A stretch of DNA of 64,000 bases, taken from positions 40,924,209-40,988,208 of the forward strand of contig NC_090766.1 of the NCBI RefSeq assembly GCF_036898095.1, written 5' to 3'. The translations under genes were made by a program, and so were the position numbers. Below, in pieces: positions 13,831-23,950 of this stretch. Source of the stretch: Palaemon carinicauda (lineage: Eukaryota; Arthropoda; Malacostraca; Decapoda; Palaemonidae). The notes below the pieces were generated by a model. It was not told the DNA's origin. It was given only the letters and a program-made list of their open reading frames with translations, and made no database searches. Within the stretch, counting starts at the first letter, position 1. Every line of letters begins with the position of its first letter.

Positions 13831-14532
13831 ACCGGTAATTTTTGAACAGTGAAAAGTTTTGATTTGTCAAAATTCTTATTCCTATGTCAAAGGAAATGTC
13901 AATTGATAGATAATGAGAAACTAATTGGACACTTGAAGCAATCAGTGCGCTGCCAAAACTTGGTACATTCCGCCAAAAATTATAAAATATTTTTTAGTCT
14001 TTTAAATCATATCTCTAATAATTTTTATACTACATTAATATTTTTCCTTTTTTGAGTAATGGAATATCAATAAATCACAACAATAACATTGGAATTGTTA
14101 ACGCAATAATCATGATTTTATTTAAAATCCAAATTATTTTTAGAAACACCATGATTCAAATTACATCAAAACTGTAGCCTACTACTGCGTCCATGCAATA
14201 CAGCATGTATTATTTTCACAGCATAATTTTGTTTTGCCCATTATGAATTTATTAATTTATTTGCTAATTGGTGTATTTGTTTATTTCATTATCTCCCTTT
14301 GTATTGATCCAAACTATGTAATACCATTAATAATGTATTTTTGTATGTAAATATCATGACAAAAATAATAATTACAAACACAAAATAACGAACGATCTCA
14401 TGATAAAATAATGCCATTGATTTTTATTAATTATAAAATTACCAACAAAAACAACTATAAAGTGTTCTTATATTTGATTTTAATGCCTACTTGCGTACAA
14501 TTCTATCATGAATATAGTTTTATTTTCCAGAT
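13831..14532. other. AT-rich spacer with no recognised feature
   Basis: Strongly AT-rich DNA with no repeat family, RNA gene or exon that I can support. Confidence 0.5.
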
Positions 14533-14572
14533 AATAATAATAATAATAATAATAATTATTATTATTATTATT

Positions 14573-14603
<31 letters not shown>
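14533..14603. repeat. Compound (TAA)n-(TTA)n-(TTG)n microsatellite
   Basis: A TAA tract passes into TTA and then into TTG/TGT trinucleotides without a break. It lacks the conserved dispersed-repeat block on either side. Confidence 0.9.
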
Positions 14604-14606
<3 letters not shown>

Positions 14607-14927
14607 CTCCTGCAAAAAAAAGTTCGAAACACTAAATTTTGATCCCCCATAAAGAGGAAACAATCTATTTTTTCTGGAATTTTTCTGTTTATCGAAATAC
14701 ACGATAAACGCGAAACATATGCCTGTGTATATTCCATACATTTATAAACTATTTCTATTCTGAAAACAATTCCACTAACAATTCTATTAGAACATTAAAA
14801 AAAAATTACCATATATCGGCTTTTATCAATTATATTAACAAAAATACTTTTTAACCCTCAGGAAATACTACTTGTGGATATTTATTTTTTGTATGAACGT
14901 AGAAACAATGTAAACAATATTTTGTTC

Positions 14928-15080
14928 TATATTATTATTATTAGTAGTAGTATTATTATTACTACTTCCTAAGATAAAACCCTAGTTGGAAAAGAAAGAT
15001 GCTATAAGTCCAGGGGCCCCAACAGGGAAAATAGCCCAGTGAGGAAAGGAAACATGGAAAAATAAAATATATTCTTAACC
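14928..15080 (-). mobile_element. (TAA)n-tailed repeat, 3' fragment
   Basis: An interrupted TTA tract is followed by 'ccctagttggaaaagaaaga' and 'caggggccccaacagggaaa', the complement of the family 3' end. Confidence 0.65.
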
Positions 15081-15201
15081 ATTCCGCTTTGTTAAGCAGT
15101 TCATTTGTTTACTTGTCATAACTGCCAACAGATGTCACTGGCTTGTGTGGTAATGTCTCGAAAGAGATTGTGTTCCTTGACAGTCCTTGGTTGCTTCTCA
15201 G

Positions 15202-15283
15202 CCAATCAGGTGGCGTTTTGCATTTTTGGCCGTAGAAAAAATTCGTAGATGCTCCTGATTGGTGTAGAGTTACTGGATAAAAG
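15202..15283 (+). promoter_or_regulatory. Candidate promoter with inverted CCAAT boxes
   Basis: CCAATCAG at 15202-15209 and its complement CTGATTGG at 15255-15262 match the NF-Y (CCAAT) consensus and face each other 45 bp apart. A TATA-like GGATAAAAG lies near 15275, but it is probably too close to the start codon at 15307 to set the main transcription start. The segment is less AT-rich than its surroundings. It is a candidate only because the signal-peptide exon follows directly. Confidence 0.4.
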
Positions 15284-15306
15284 AATTCTAAAATTCGTTG
15301 TCGAGA

Positions 15307-15381
15307 ATGAAAAATTTTGTTCCGAGTGTTTTTGTGGTCTTAGTGTTTGCATCTGCCTTGTCCTCCATAATGAATACGAAG
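15307..15381 (+). CDS. Candidate first coding exon: signal peptide of a secreted protein
   Basis: The ATG at 15307 (context gagaATGaaa) opens 25 codons: Met-Lys-Asn-Phe, then a hydrophobic stretch VFVVLVFASAL, then SS-IMNTK. That is a textbook secretory signal peptide with likely cleavage after Ala-Leu-Ser-Ser. The exon ends in AAG followed by a donor GTAAAG at 15382, in phase 0. Two NF-Y-type boxes lie 45-105 bp upstream. If real, the next exon must begin in phase 0; the stretch at 44167 does so, which would make an intron of about 28.8 kb holding DIRS copies A and B. The mature protein is not identified. A chance hydrophobic reading remains possible. Confidence 0.4.
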
Positions 15382-15534
15382 GTAAAGTGTTGATTTTGTT
15401 TGTTATTTATGAAGGAGTGTTGTATCCTGTGTAAGATTCCCTTAAATTTAGAGAAATCCTGTTTTCAAAGCAAAAACTTTGAAACTATGTTGGGTGATGT
15501 AAATCATGTTTGTTCCGTAACCGAAATACAAACC

Positions 15535-15705
15535 ACGCTATTTACAAAGGGTTATTACTTTTAGCGTAGCTGAAATGGCGAGCCATTAGAATTTAACGAG
15601 GGTGTATTACCCCCGCGCTAGTTAGCGGGGGGGTAGGGGAGTGGTAGCTAGCTACCCCTCCTCCCCCTCACACACAGGTGAATACTCACTTTCACTTTTG
15701 GCTCG
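15535..15705 (+). repeat. Left inverted terminal repeat of DIRS copy A
   Basis: Matches the complement of 23022-23180 with few differences. It includes a strong hairpin at 15609-15632 (ACCCCCGCGCTAGTTAGCGG core) and the palindrome GTAGCTAGCTAC near 15644. The outer arm 15508-15534 (GTTCCGTAACCG...) has no counterpart at the right end but is copied in the internal complementary region. Confidence 0.9.
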
Positions 15706-16399
15706 GACTGTGACAGACGTCTCTGTCTTGGTCCTCGCTTGGCAGCCATTGTCTGTTTTGTCTTTACTTAATCGCTTACTTTTCTTTTACTCAATATATA
15801 TGTAAACATGTTTTCATGTTTGTATATATATTTGAGTATAGAAATAAGTAAGTTTCCTTTTCAGATGTGTGTGTGTAGTGTACGATATCTACGTGGAGGC
15901 CTCGGCAGTTAGGCCACCACGGCCTAATTTTATGGGTTGCGATCGAGTTTGACTTCGGTCTTTCTCTCTCTCTCTCTCTTGAGGTCGTTCACCCTTTTAC
16001 TATGTTTTACTACGCCCTTGTAGCTTCCTTCCCGTGTGGGTGGGGTTGCTACGCCGTACATTTTGTCTCAATTAGTTTATGAATCTAATTGTAGTTGTTA
16101 ATTTTTCAGCTTGTAGAACGATTCCTTTCGGGGTTTTCGTTTTTTTCTTTAGTGTTCATTCTTTTTTTAAATTACATAGTTACATAATTATAATTGTTAT
16201 AATTCTGTTTTGGTTACAGCTCTCCTTCCGCGAGTGTAAGTGGTTGTGAGGGCACGTGCCTGTTGTGTAATTCTTGTTCCTTTTCCTCGGGATTCCTCTT
16301 CGGAGCCTTCCCGGGGGAATGAATGTGTACTAATATTATTTGTTTTATTTTTTTACAGTTACCGATCTAGTTCGTTTCTGTAATATAGCAACGGTGTGA

Positions 16400-19300
16400 G
16401 CTGTCTGGTTGAGTCCTGGGGATTCGGCTGTTGCTGCCTCCCCCCTTGTATTGTCGTCAGGGGCGTGTCTCCTTCTACTGGTAGTACTCCCGTGTCGACG
16501 GACAGCTCTCCAGTTCATTTTAGAACAGTCAGGAGGCTTGCCTCCTTGGGCGGATAACTTTCCTTCCGAGGGAAGTTTTTTCCTGTCCAGGCTAGAGCTT
16601 TTCCTCTTTTGGGGGGTTCTTCTCTTGCCTTTTTTTCGTGCGACTATGCTCTTGGTGCTGAGCGGTCGCACCTGCAGTTTCGCTCAAGGGGCTGGGCAAC
16701 TGCAGGGGCTCCTCTTCGGAGGATTGCCCCTTTTAGGTCACTGGCTGACCAGTCTCTTCCACGAAGTGTTTCTCTGTCGTTCGCGAGAGAGTACACTCAT
16801 AGAGACTCCTCTTCGGAGGTTTCTTCTGTTGCTGTTGCTGTTGGCCTCCCTCGCCGTAAGGCCCTCCGTCCGCCTCGTCGTAAGGGCCTCTCATCTCCCT
16901 ATAAGGGTGCTTGAGGCGCCTTTTTGAATCTCCGTTTGCAGCCTACAACTTCTTTTTCTCGATCTTCCGTCTTGGTGCAGATGGACAGCAGTCTAATCTC
17001 GTCTCCCGACGGGCAACGGTCTTCCCGACGGACAACGGTCTTCCCGACGGACAGCGGTCTTCCGACGGACATCAGTCTCCCGGCGGACAACGATCCCTTC
17101 GGGGCAAAGGGTTGCCCCCACGGGGGTTCTTCCCTTGCGTGTCAGGGTTTCCCTGCGCGCCCTTCTGTTCGTCAGCGCTCTCCTGTTCGTCAGCGCTTTC
17201 AAGATGATCTTTCCTGCGGTTCCTGTTACGTGCCCTGTGCGCCCACGTTCGCCCTCGCGATCTAGAACTTCGGTTCAGGTCGGGGTCAAGGACTCTTCTT
17301 TGCGCAGGCTTCCACGCGTAGCCTTCTGCTCGTCAGCGATCATCAGCTCGTCAGCGATCATCAGCTCGCCAGCGATCGTCAGCTCGTCAGCGATCATCAG
17401 CTCGCCAGCGATCTCCGGATCGCCCATGTGTGTTACAGCTGGCACGCCAACGTTCTCCAACACTTCTGAAGGAACATGGTTCGCCAGCTACTAGCTCAAC
17501 TGCGGATGCTGATCGCCATCGCGCGACCCTCAACTGCAGATGCTGATCGCCATCGCGCGACCCTCAACTGCGGATGCTGATCGCCATCGCGCGACCCTCA
17601 ACTGCGGATGCTGATCGCCATCGCGCGACCCTCAACTGCGGATGCTGATCGCCATCGCGCGACCCTCAACTGCGGATCCTGATCGCCATCGCGCGACCCT
17701 CAACTGCAGATGCTGATCGCCATCGCGCGACCCTCAACTGCGGATGCTGATCGCCATCGCGCGACCCTCAACTGCGGATGCTGATCGCCATCGCGCGACC
17801 CTCAACTGCGGATGCTGATCGCCATCGCGCGACCCTCAACTGCGGATGCTGATCGCCATCGCGCGACCCTCAACTGCGGATGCTGATCGCCATCGCGCGA
17901 CCCTCAACTGCGGATGCTGATCGCCATCGCGCGACCCTCAACTGCGGATGCTGATCGCCATCGCACAACCCTGAACGATTGCCCGCTTACGCATGCTGCT
18001 CCTCATCGCACAACCCTGAACGATCGCCCTCTTGCGGATGCTGATCACCATCGCACCCTTTCACGCGATCATTCACCTGCGCATGCTGCTCGCCATCGCA
18101 CAACCCTGAACGATTGCCCGCTTACGCATGCTGCTCCTCATCGCACAACCCTGAACGATCGCCCTCCTGCAGATGCTGATCACCATCGCACCCTATCACG
18201 CGATCATTCACCTACACATGCTGCTCGCCATCGCTTACCGCCAGCGATCTTCTTCACCTACGCGGCAGCACGATCCCTCGCCGTCACGCCCATTCGCCTG
18301 CGCGATCGCTCGCCTGCGCGCCCGCGCGATCGCTCGCCTGCGCGCCCGCGCGATCGCTCGCCTGCGCGCCCTCGCGACCGCTCGCCTGCGCGCCCGCGCG
18401 ACCACTCGCCTGTGCGCCCGCGCGACCATTCGCCTTTGCGCGACCGTTCGCCCTCGCGCGACCATAGTTCGCGGCGAATTCCACAGCCGGTGGTAGCAGC
18501 AGGGACGCGTGCTCCTAGGCGGCACTCGGGATCACCTCCATCCAAGCACAGGTTGGTAGTGCAGGACGAAGACAGGTCAGTACAGCATTCTTCCCACCTT
18601 CTTTTCAGGCAGGAACCGTCGTGTCCTCTCCAAAGGATCGCCCGATCCCTTTCACCTTAGCGAGGATTTCGGACTCTGTGTCCTTGGAGCAGCAGACATG
18701 GTTTGATCCGCTGGCACGGGCGTTAATGAGGGTTATGAAACCAGCACTCACCGGCCAGGGTAACAAACCAGCGGCTGTCTCTCCTACGCTGAAGAGAAAG
18801 AGAGGAGTGGACTTCGTGGTGACTTCCCCAAGGGCGAAGTTGGTTCCCAAGAGGTCGGTCTCGAGGGTCCCCTCTCCTGCACGAGTACTCTCTCCTTCTC
18901 CCGCCCTGGAAGGATTTTTGGCGGGGGGGCTTTCCGTTAAAGATTTCTCCATCGGACAAGGGGTGACTGCTTACCTCTTCCTCTGGGAGCTTACCAGGTT
19001 CTTTCCCTCCTCGGTTACGGCCCGAGGTTTGGTTCAAGGAAGCTACAGGAAGATCAAGGGTACTTTCCTCCTCTCGAGCTCAGGCACCTTGGCCTTTCGT
19101 CGTTAAGTATCTACTTGCGGACAAGCTCTATGTTGTACCATCTGGACGCACTGACTGAAGGCTTCCTTCGGGTGTCTCATCTGTGGAGGTCAACGACCTC
19201 AGACACCCTTCCATCCTTGAGAAGAGTTTTGTCTTTGCCCAAGGACAGAGACTTAAACATCTGCTGTGCGGAGTAAATCGACTTCCGGTTTCACTCCTCC

Positions 19301-19550
19301 AAGGCGCTTTCTTCCAGACTCTGCAGGGCTCCAGCTCCCTTTTCTTTCAACCACGTCGGCCTAAGTTATCGGCTACGACAATAGGGACAAGGTGTCCAAT
19401 TGCAGTTTCCTCCTGTCAGGAACAGATGGCACGGGAGACTCCCCCGGGGGGGCATAGTCCTAAAAGGAGTTCACGAACTCTAGGATTGCAGGTTTTTTCG
19501 CTGGGAGGATGCTTAAGGTTACTCATCCGAATGACAGCTTCCCGATGCCC
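16400..19550 (+). pseudogene. gag-like region of DIRS copy A
   Basis: Frames rich in Ser, Arg and Pro alternate through this stretch. About 18300-18470 holds an 8-residue unit RDRSPARP (24 bp), giving an RS-rich tract, and 17330-17420 holds Ser/Ile-rich repeats from a 'cagcgatcatcagctcgt' unit. Near 18620-19100 a more ordinary segment follows (SPKDRPIPF, QTWFDPLARALMRVMKP) that resembles the conserved part of gag before RT. The 34-bp minisatellite at 17493-17965 is out of frame. No single reading frame spans the region, so the gene is broken. The gag assignment is by position and by comparison with copies B and C. Confidence 0.5.
17493..17965 (+). repeat. 34-bp minisatellite within gag of DIRS copy A
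   Basis: About 14 near-identical units of 'ctcaactgcggatgctgatc' plus 'gccatcgcgcgacc'. The first, second, sixth and seventh units carry single-base variants. 34 is not a multiple of three, so successive units fall in different frames. A related but longer and more diverged unit continues to about 18240 (CACAACCCTGAACGATTGCC). Confidence 0.92.
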
Positions 19551-19759
19551 ATTCCCGCACAATCTCTGTGAGTAGCCAAGGATATCGCGCCTGCCGTCTC
19601 TGTCAGCGAATTCAGTGTCTCTGAACCTCTATGCCATAGCATCAGCAGAGTTGCCCGGTTGGGCAGAATGATCCATACCTTAGGCGAAGGTCTTCCTTAG
19701 GATCATCGACGGCTTCACCCCCGGCCCCCTCAGTCGATCCTTTCTTGTAAGGAAGGATC

Positions 19760-20460
19760 TGAGAGGGGATGTCCATAGTCGACCTCTCAGCCCTGATCAA
19801 GTTTGTCGAACAAACTTTGGCCAGCGTAGACCAGCAGAATCGATCAGACTGGTAACGAGGCGACAGGACTCCTTTAACCCTGGATCGGAAGGACGGGTAC
19901 TTTCAGTTTCCATTCCATCCATCTTCCAGGGTGCTCGTCGAATTCAGCCTAAACTGCAAGTATTCCTGCTTATGATGCAGTGTGGCTATCCCGCTGTGGC
20001 ATAGCAGGTTTGTTTCCCCAGAGAACTCTCCCTGCCTTCCTCTTGGCCGCTCAGGTGCAGACTTCCGCCTCCTCTGCTGTTTGGAGGGCTGGTCAACTCC
20101 GGTAGGCTCGGGTTTCGACCTTCTTCAGCGCCGGGAAAAGCTTCCGAATGCTGACCATGAGTGTGGGCTCATGGTATTTTGCTTGGAGCCTTCTCTTCCT
20201 CTGCCTCAACATCTGGAGTATCTGGCCATGATATTGAGTCAACCGCCTTACCACGTTGGAAACCCCGCTTCTCGTCCGTCCAGCGAGGTTAAGCAACGTC
20301 GGTACTTGGATGGGTGACCACCTGGGGACGCCAGATTCTGTTACCACATCCTCCGAGCCTTCCTTTCGGTTGACTGTGGCAAGACTGAGGAGAGTCGCAG
20401 TACCTGTTCTCAGTCAAGCAGAGTTTTCAGCCCTACCTTGAAACGTTTCCTAGTTCTTCT
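19760..20460 (+). pseudogene. Reverse transcriptase relic of DIRS copy A
   Basis: Readable pieces include VDLSALIKFVEQTL near 19775 and a degenerate catalytic-motif segment LDRKDGYFQFPFHPSSR near 19880, which correspond to VLDVSALIAFVTKQTF and LDLKDAYFHVPVHPDSQ of copy C. The palm motif with the paired aspartates is not recoverable. An inserted 5S rRNA-like block begins 355 bp further on, and the RT-derived sequence resumes after it. Confidence 0.7.
20238..20343 (+). rRNA. 5S rRNA-derived pseudogene inserted in DIRS copy A
   Basis: Reads as a diverged 5S rRNA from its 5' end (GTCAACCGCCTTACCACGTT) through CTTCTCGTCCG and GTTAAGCAACGTCGG to TACTTGGATGGGTGACCACC and a CTGTTA end, in the sense orientation. 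About 9 bases are missing after CAACGTCG, giving 106 bp instead of the usual ~119. The internal pol III box A and box C regions are recognisable. The homologous place in copy B (about 37805-37830) has none of this, so it is an insertion into the RT of copy A. No poly-A, oligo-T terminator or clear target-site duplication is seen. Confidence 0.85.
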
Positions 20461-21339
20461 TTCCTCATTGACCCGTTTATAGTCCGAACGGTCGCCTCAG
20501 GATAAGTTCCATGTGGGGCGATCCAAGTTCCGGTGGCTTCAGGCAATGTTTAACCGGACTCCCTGGCCCTATGGGACCAGCGGAACTATTAAACCTGCAA
20601 TGGGTGTTGACCTATGGAGCCTCTTGATGGTAGTGCATATTCTCGTCCTTTCCCCACATTCTTGATGCGGTTCTCGGACTCGTCAAAGGAAAGGGGGGGG
20701 GGCATGTTCCGGTCCAGGCCTATGGTCAAGACCTGAAGGATACCTCTCCATCATTCAGGCAGGCTTAAGGGCCTTAGTCTGGCCCCTCTTCAGATCCTAC
20801 CGCTCCTGCCAAGTCGCCCCGTTGCGTGTCGACTTCATGCTAACCAGCAGGGGACGCATTTTCACACCTTCACATCTTGCAGTAGAGATACCGGGATGAT
20901 TGAGATTCTCTCAATTCCACCATCGGCTCTCTCATTCCAGGCAGGGGAATGTTTCTCTCAGACTATCCGAGCAGAGCCTCATAGAGAGAGTGTACCTAAG
21001 GGTCTTTGACCTTGGGTAACCAGCAAGTGCTGGTCTGGGGGACCTGATCGCGACAGCTTGGAACCTCAAGCTTCCGCTAGTTTTCCCCCCAGTCTCAGAC
21101 CCCGAGACTCTGGCAAGATGCATTCCGGTGATGGTGGGACAACTTCGACGCCTGCGTCTTCCCTCCTTTTTGTCTGCGGACAATGGGTCTCAACAAAACC
21201 AGGCTGTCTGTCAACCTTTCAATGGGAGAGCTCCACTGGGACTATGCGCAGAACGGTTTCTGGACCCTCTGCTTCCCCTGACGGAACTCCCGGGAGAGCT
21301 TCTCCCACGGCGCAGACTACTCAAGCAACCACACTGCGA

Positions 21340-22390
21340 CATCTCTCCCGAACCGGGACGTCGCTTCGGCTTCATGCCTGGAGACACTACGCTTCCTCCT
21401 CTAGAAGAGACAACCCGCTACAGTCGCGGTACGGAGGTCGCGTCATCTGCGATAGTCATCCACAGGGGTCTCCCAGGCAAAGTGAAGAGTCTAAGGTGGT
21501 TGATGCCGTGGGAGATATACCTCTTCCCGTGAGGCCTCTTCTCCAGCAATAACGGTCTTATTGCCTTTCGGCGGGAGGAAACTCCTTCCGCTCTTGGCAA
21601 TGAAGCCTGTCGCTCAGCCTTTCCCTGACCTTCAGGCTTAAAGGAATAACTTTTTCCTGCCCGCTGGATCTATCCTCGCTCATGCGAAGCTACGATCGTC
21701 CCTGCCCTAGTCGGAGGAAGACCTCCAACTTGGAGCATGGCTCGGACTTTTAGTCCTTTAAGAGATCTTCTCAAGACCCTTTTATGACAGGCCTCGGATT
21801 GTATTCCGCCTTGGGTCTTCTGCTCACTCTGGCCACGGCCAGTGTGTAAGCAATCTTCTTGGTCTCTTACTACTCCCCCCCCTTTCTAAGGAAGAGGGGA
21901 AGGCAACATTCAGGCTCGCTCCTGAGTTGTTGGCTAGACTCAGAATCTGAGGGTCCCGACCCTTCGGTCCGATTCATTCAAGATTTTGAGTCTCCATTCT
22001 GTGTCTGATGTCCCAAGACCTTCTCTTTCTTGCCAGTACAGGAATCGAGAGGTTAGCGCTGGGAACAGCTGCAGTTTGGCCTCAGTTGCAGCCGATTTGG
22101 GAACACAAGGAGGACATGGGGGGAGAGTCACCAGTATACCTCTTCAGCCCGGACTCAAGGACATTCATCTCGACCTGTCTTCAGACCCTCCCCCGTCACG
22201 TCGCCCTACAGCACGATGTTGGATACATCGCAACGTCCCTCGCCTTCGAGTAATACTACTCTGTGACGCAGGTGCTACAAGCTGGAGTCTGGAAGCGTCT
22301 GATGACCTTCGCAGCCCGCTTCCTGCAGGGCGTGACCCACAGGAGTCTCGATACGTTTTCTATCGCTCTGTGGTGGCTACACAACAGCTG
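21340..22390 (+). pseudogene. Tyrosine recombinase relic of DIRS copy A
   Basis: Broken frames carry fragments parallel to copies B and C, ending in RYVFYRSVVATQQLV (near 22350). This corresponds to the tail just after the catalytic tyrosine position in DIRS recombinases. The box I arginine and box II His-x-x-Arg are not readable in one frame. Confidence 0.55.
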
Positions 22391-22872
22391 GTCTAACCTC
22401 AGGCTCCTTTTTGGACAGGTAGCAGAAGGTTGAGGGCATTGTTATCAGGTTTTAGTCTGCATGAACGAAAGAAGTATGTCTGGCCCTTACTTCTTTCTTC
22501 ATCATCCCCTCTACGGGGAAGCAGCATCCTGGTCTCTGCATAGCTGACCTCGAACCTCTGCAGGTAAACCATGCTTCCTTGTGTTCCGAGTATTGAGTCA
22601 ATACTGTCGCGTCCCCCATACCCTGACGAGGTGGTATTGGGAACGTCCTAACCCAGAGTTCCTTCTGGAACTCCAGGTCAACTGCCTAGGACGGGTCACA
22701 CTTCTTCCTTCACACACAAGCTTACGTAGGCCACATGGTTCCTTGCGGTGCAAGGAACTTGTGAGGTGCAGGGACTCCTTTTCTCGAGTGCGACTCACTC
22801 GGATTCTGAGTCCCCGGGTAAAGCCAAAGCCAGTATGGCTGGGGACTTTCCACCCTTCCTAAGGGATAAGTC

Positions 22873-22974
22873 ACCCTTTGTAAATAGCGTGGTTTGTATT
22901 TCGGTTACGGAACAAATGACAAATTCGAAGATAATTTGTATTTTTCCTAACCATACAAACCTTAGCTATTTACA
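22873..22974 (+). repeat. Internal complementary region of DIRS copy A
   Basis: Its first part is the complement of the outer left end (GTAAATAGCGTGG to CGGTTACGGAAC). Its second part is a same-strand copy of the complement of the outer right end (ATGACAAATTCGAAG to CTTAGCTATTTACA). The junction is near 22914, at AACAAATGAC. Such a fusion of both ends is the known guide used by DIRS elements to form a circle. Confidence 0.85.
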
Positions 22975-23021
22975 CATATTTGCCCGCCAGCCCTGTCCCC
23001 CAAGACAAGTCCTACCTCTAA

Positions 23022-23229
23022 GTGAAAGTGAGTATTCACCTGTGTGTGAGGGGGAGGAGGGGTAGCTAGCTACCACTCCCCTACCCCCCCGCTAACTAGC
23101 GCGGGGGTAATACACCCTCGTTAAATTCTAATGGCTCGCCATTTCAGCTACGCTAAAAGTAATAACCCTTTGTAAATAGCTAAGGTTTGTATGGTTAGGA
23201 AAAATACAAATTATCTTCGAATTTGTCAT
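23022..23229 (+). repeat. Right inverted terminal repeat and outer arm of DIRS copy A
   Basis: 23022-23180 pairs with the left repeat. 23181-23229 (TAAGGTTTGTATGGTTAGGA... to ATTTGTCAT) is the outer arm that has no match at the left end but is represented in the internal complementary region. Confidence 0.9.
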
Positions 23230-23950
23230 GCTATAAGGTAAAGAAACCTTTTTTTAAACCTACTATTCGTTAATTTTTTTCAGTGGTTAAAGGTTTTAAC
23301 TAGGTTTTAACTGAAAAATATATTTCCGAAGAGAAACACTAGAATGAAATATGTTTGAGCCGTTAAATTGGATCACTGCTAATTGGTGCTCTATTTGGTG
23401 CCTATTTCTTTAGGGTAATAGTACGATATAGGATACTCTTTTTAAAATTCACATAAAGGATTCTGTTGTTCAAGGCTCTTTTAATGTATAATCATTTATT
23501 AATTTAGCAATATCATGTCTTGGAAGAACTTTGTATCCTGTGTTTTCACGACATTTAAGCCCTTTAACATAATGTCTACAGTGCACTCTTGGTTAAAAAT
23601 TGTTTGTTCCGTTATTGGAACCAGTACCCCTCTCGACTGTGGGTTATGGAGTCATGAAGTTTCCTCAGAAAAAAAAATGAAAAAAAACTTGTAAACCACT
23701 TGACACGGACTGATTGATTAAAATTAGCATTTTCAGATAAAATAGAACTTTAAAGGGTAGGATTTATTTACTAAGAATACTTGACATACACAGCATGCAG
23801 GTCGTGCAGCCTACCGGTCTTCGTGAAAATAGGGTCCAGGAAAGCAGCAAATTAGAATTATAATTTTCCCTGTACAGCCATCTTTAAAAAGGGTAACTGT
23901 CTACGCCTTCTGCCTCGTAAAATTTTGACGTTCTGATTTGTATCCTTTAG
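23230..23950. other. Unique spacer between copy A and the satellite
   Basis: AT-rich DNA of about 720 bp with no supported gene, RNA or repeat. Confidence 0.5.

Larger units (their letters stand above)
15508..23229 (+). mobile_element. DIRS-type tyrosine recombinase retrotransposon, copy A (degraded)
   Basis: The ends are inverted repeats: 15535-15705 matches the complement of 23022-23180. An internal complementary region at 22873-22974 joins complements of both outer ends. Between them, relics appear in DIRS order: low-complexity gag (about 16400-19550), RT (about 19760-20460), RNase H and methyltransferase-like remnants (about 20470-21280) and tyrosine recombinase (about 21340-22390). Frameshifts and stops break every part, and a 5S rRNA-derived block interrupts RT at 20238-20343. 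It shares ends and many internal phrases with copy B, so both belong to one family. The 5' leader (15840-16370) is also alike in both copies. Confidence 0.85.

Noticed and set aside
16409..16927. A 172-codon hydrophobic open frame as a membrane protein
   Set aside because: It lies in the gag leader of DIRS copy A, has a parallel degraded counterpart in copy B, and Leu runs come from CTT/CTG-rich DNA.
17333..18480. A CRISPR-like array
   Set aside because: The repeats are directly adjacent or merged without unique spacers, the genome is clearly eukaryotic and no cas genes exist; it is gag low complexity and a minisatellite.
20238..20343. A functional 5S rRNA gene
   Set aside because: About 9 internal bases are missing, there are further substitutions, and no oligo-T terminator follows.
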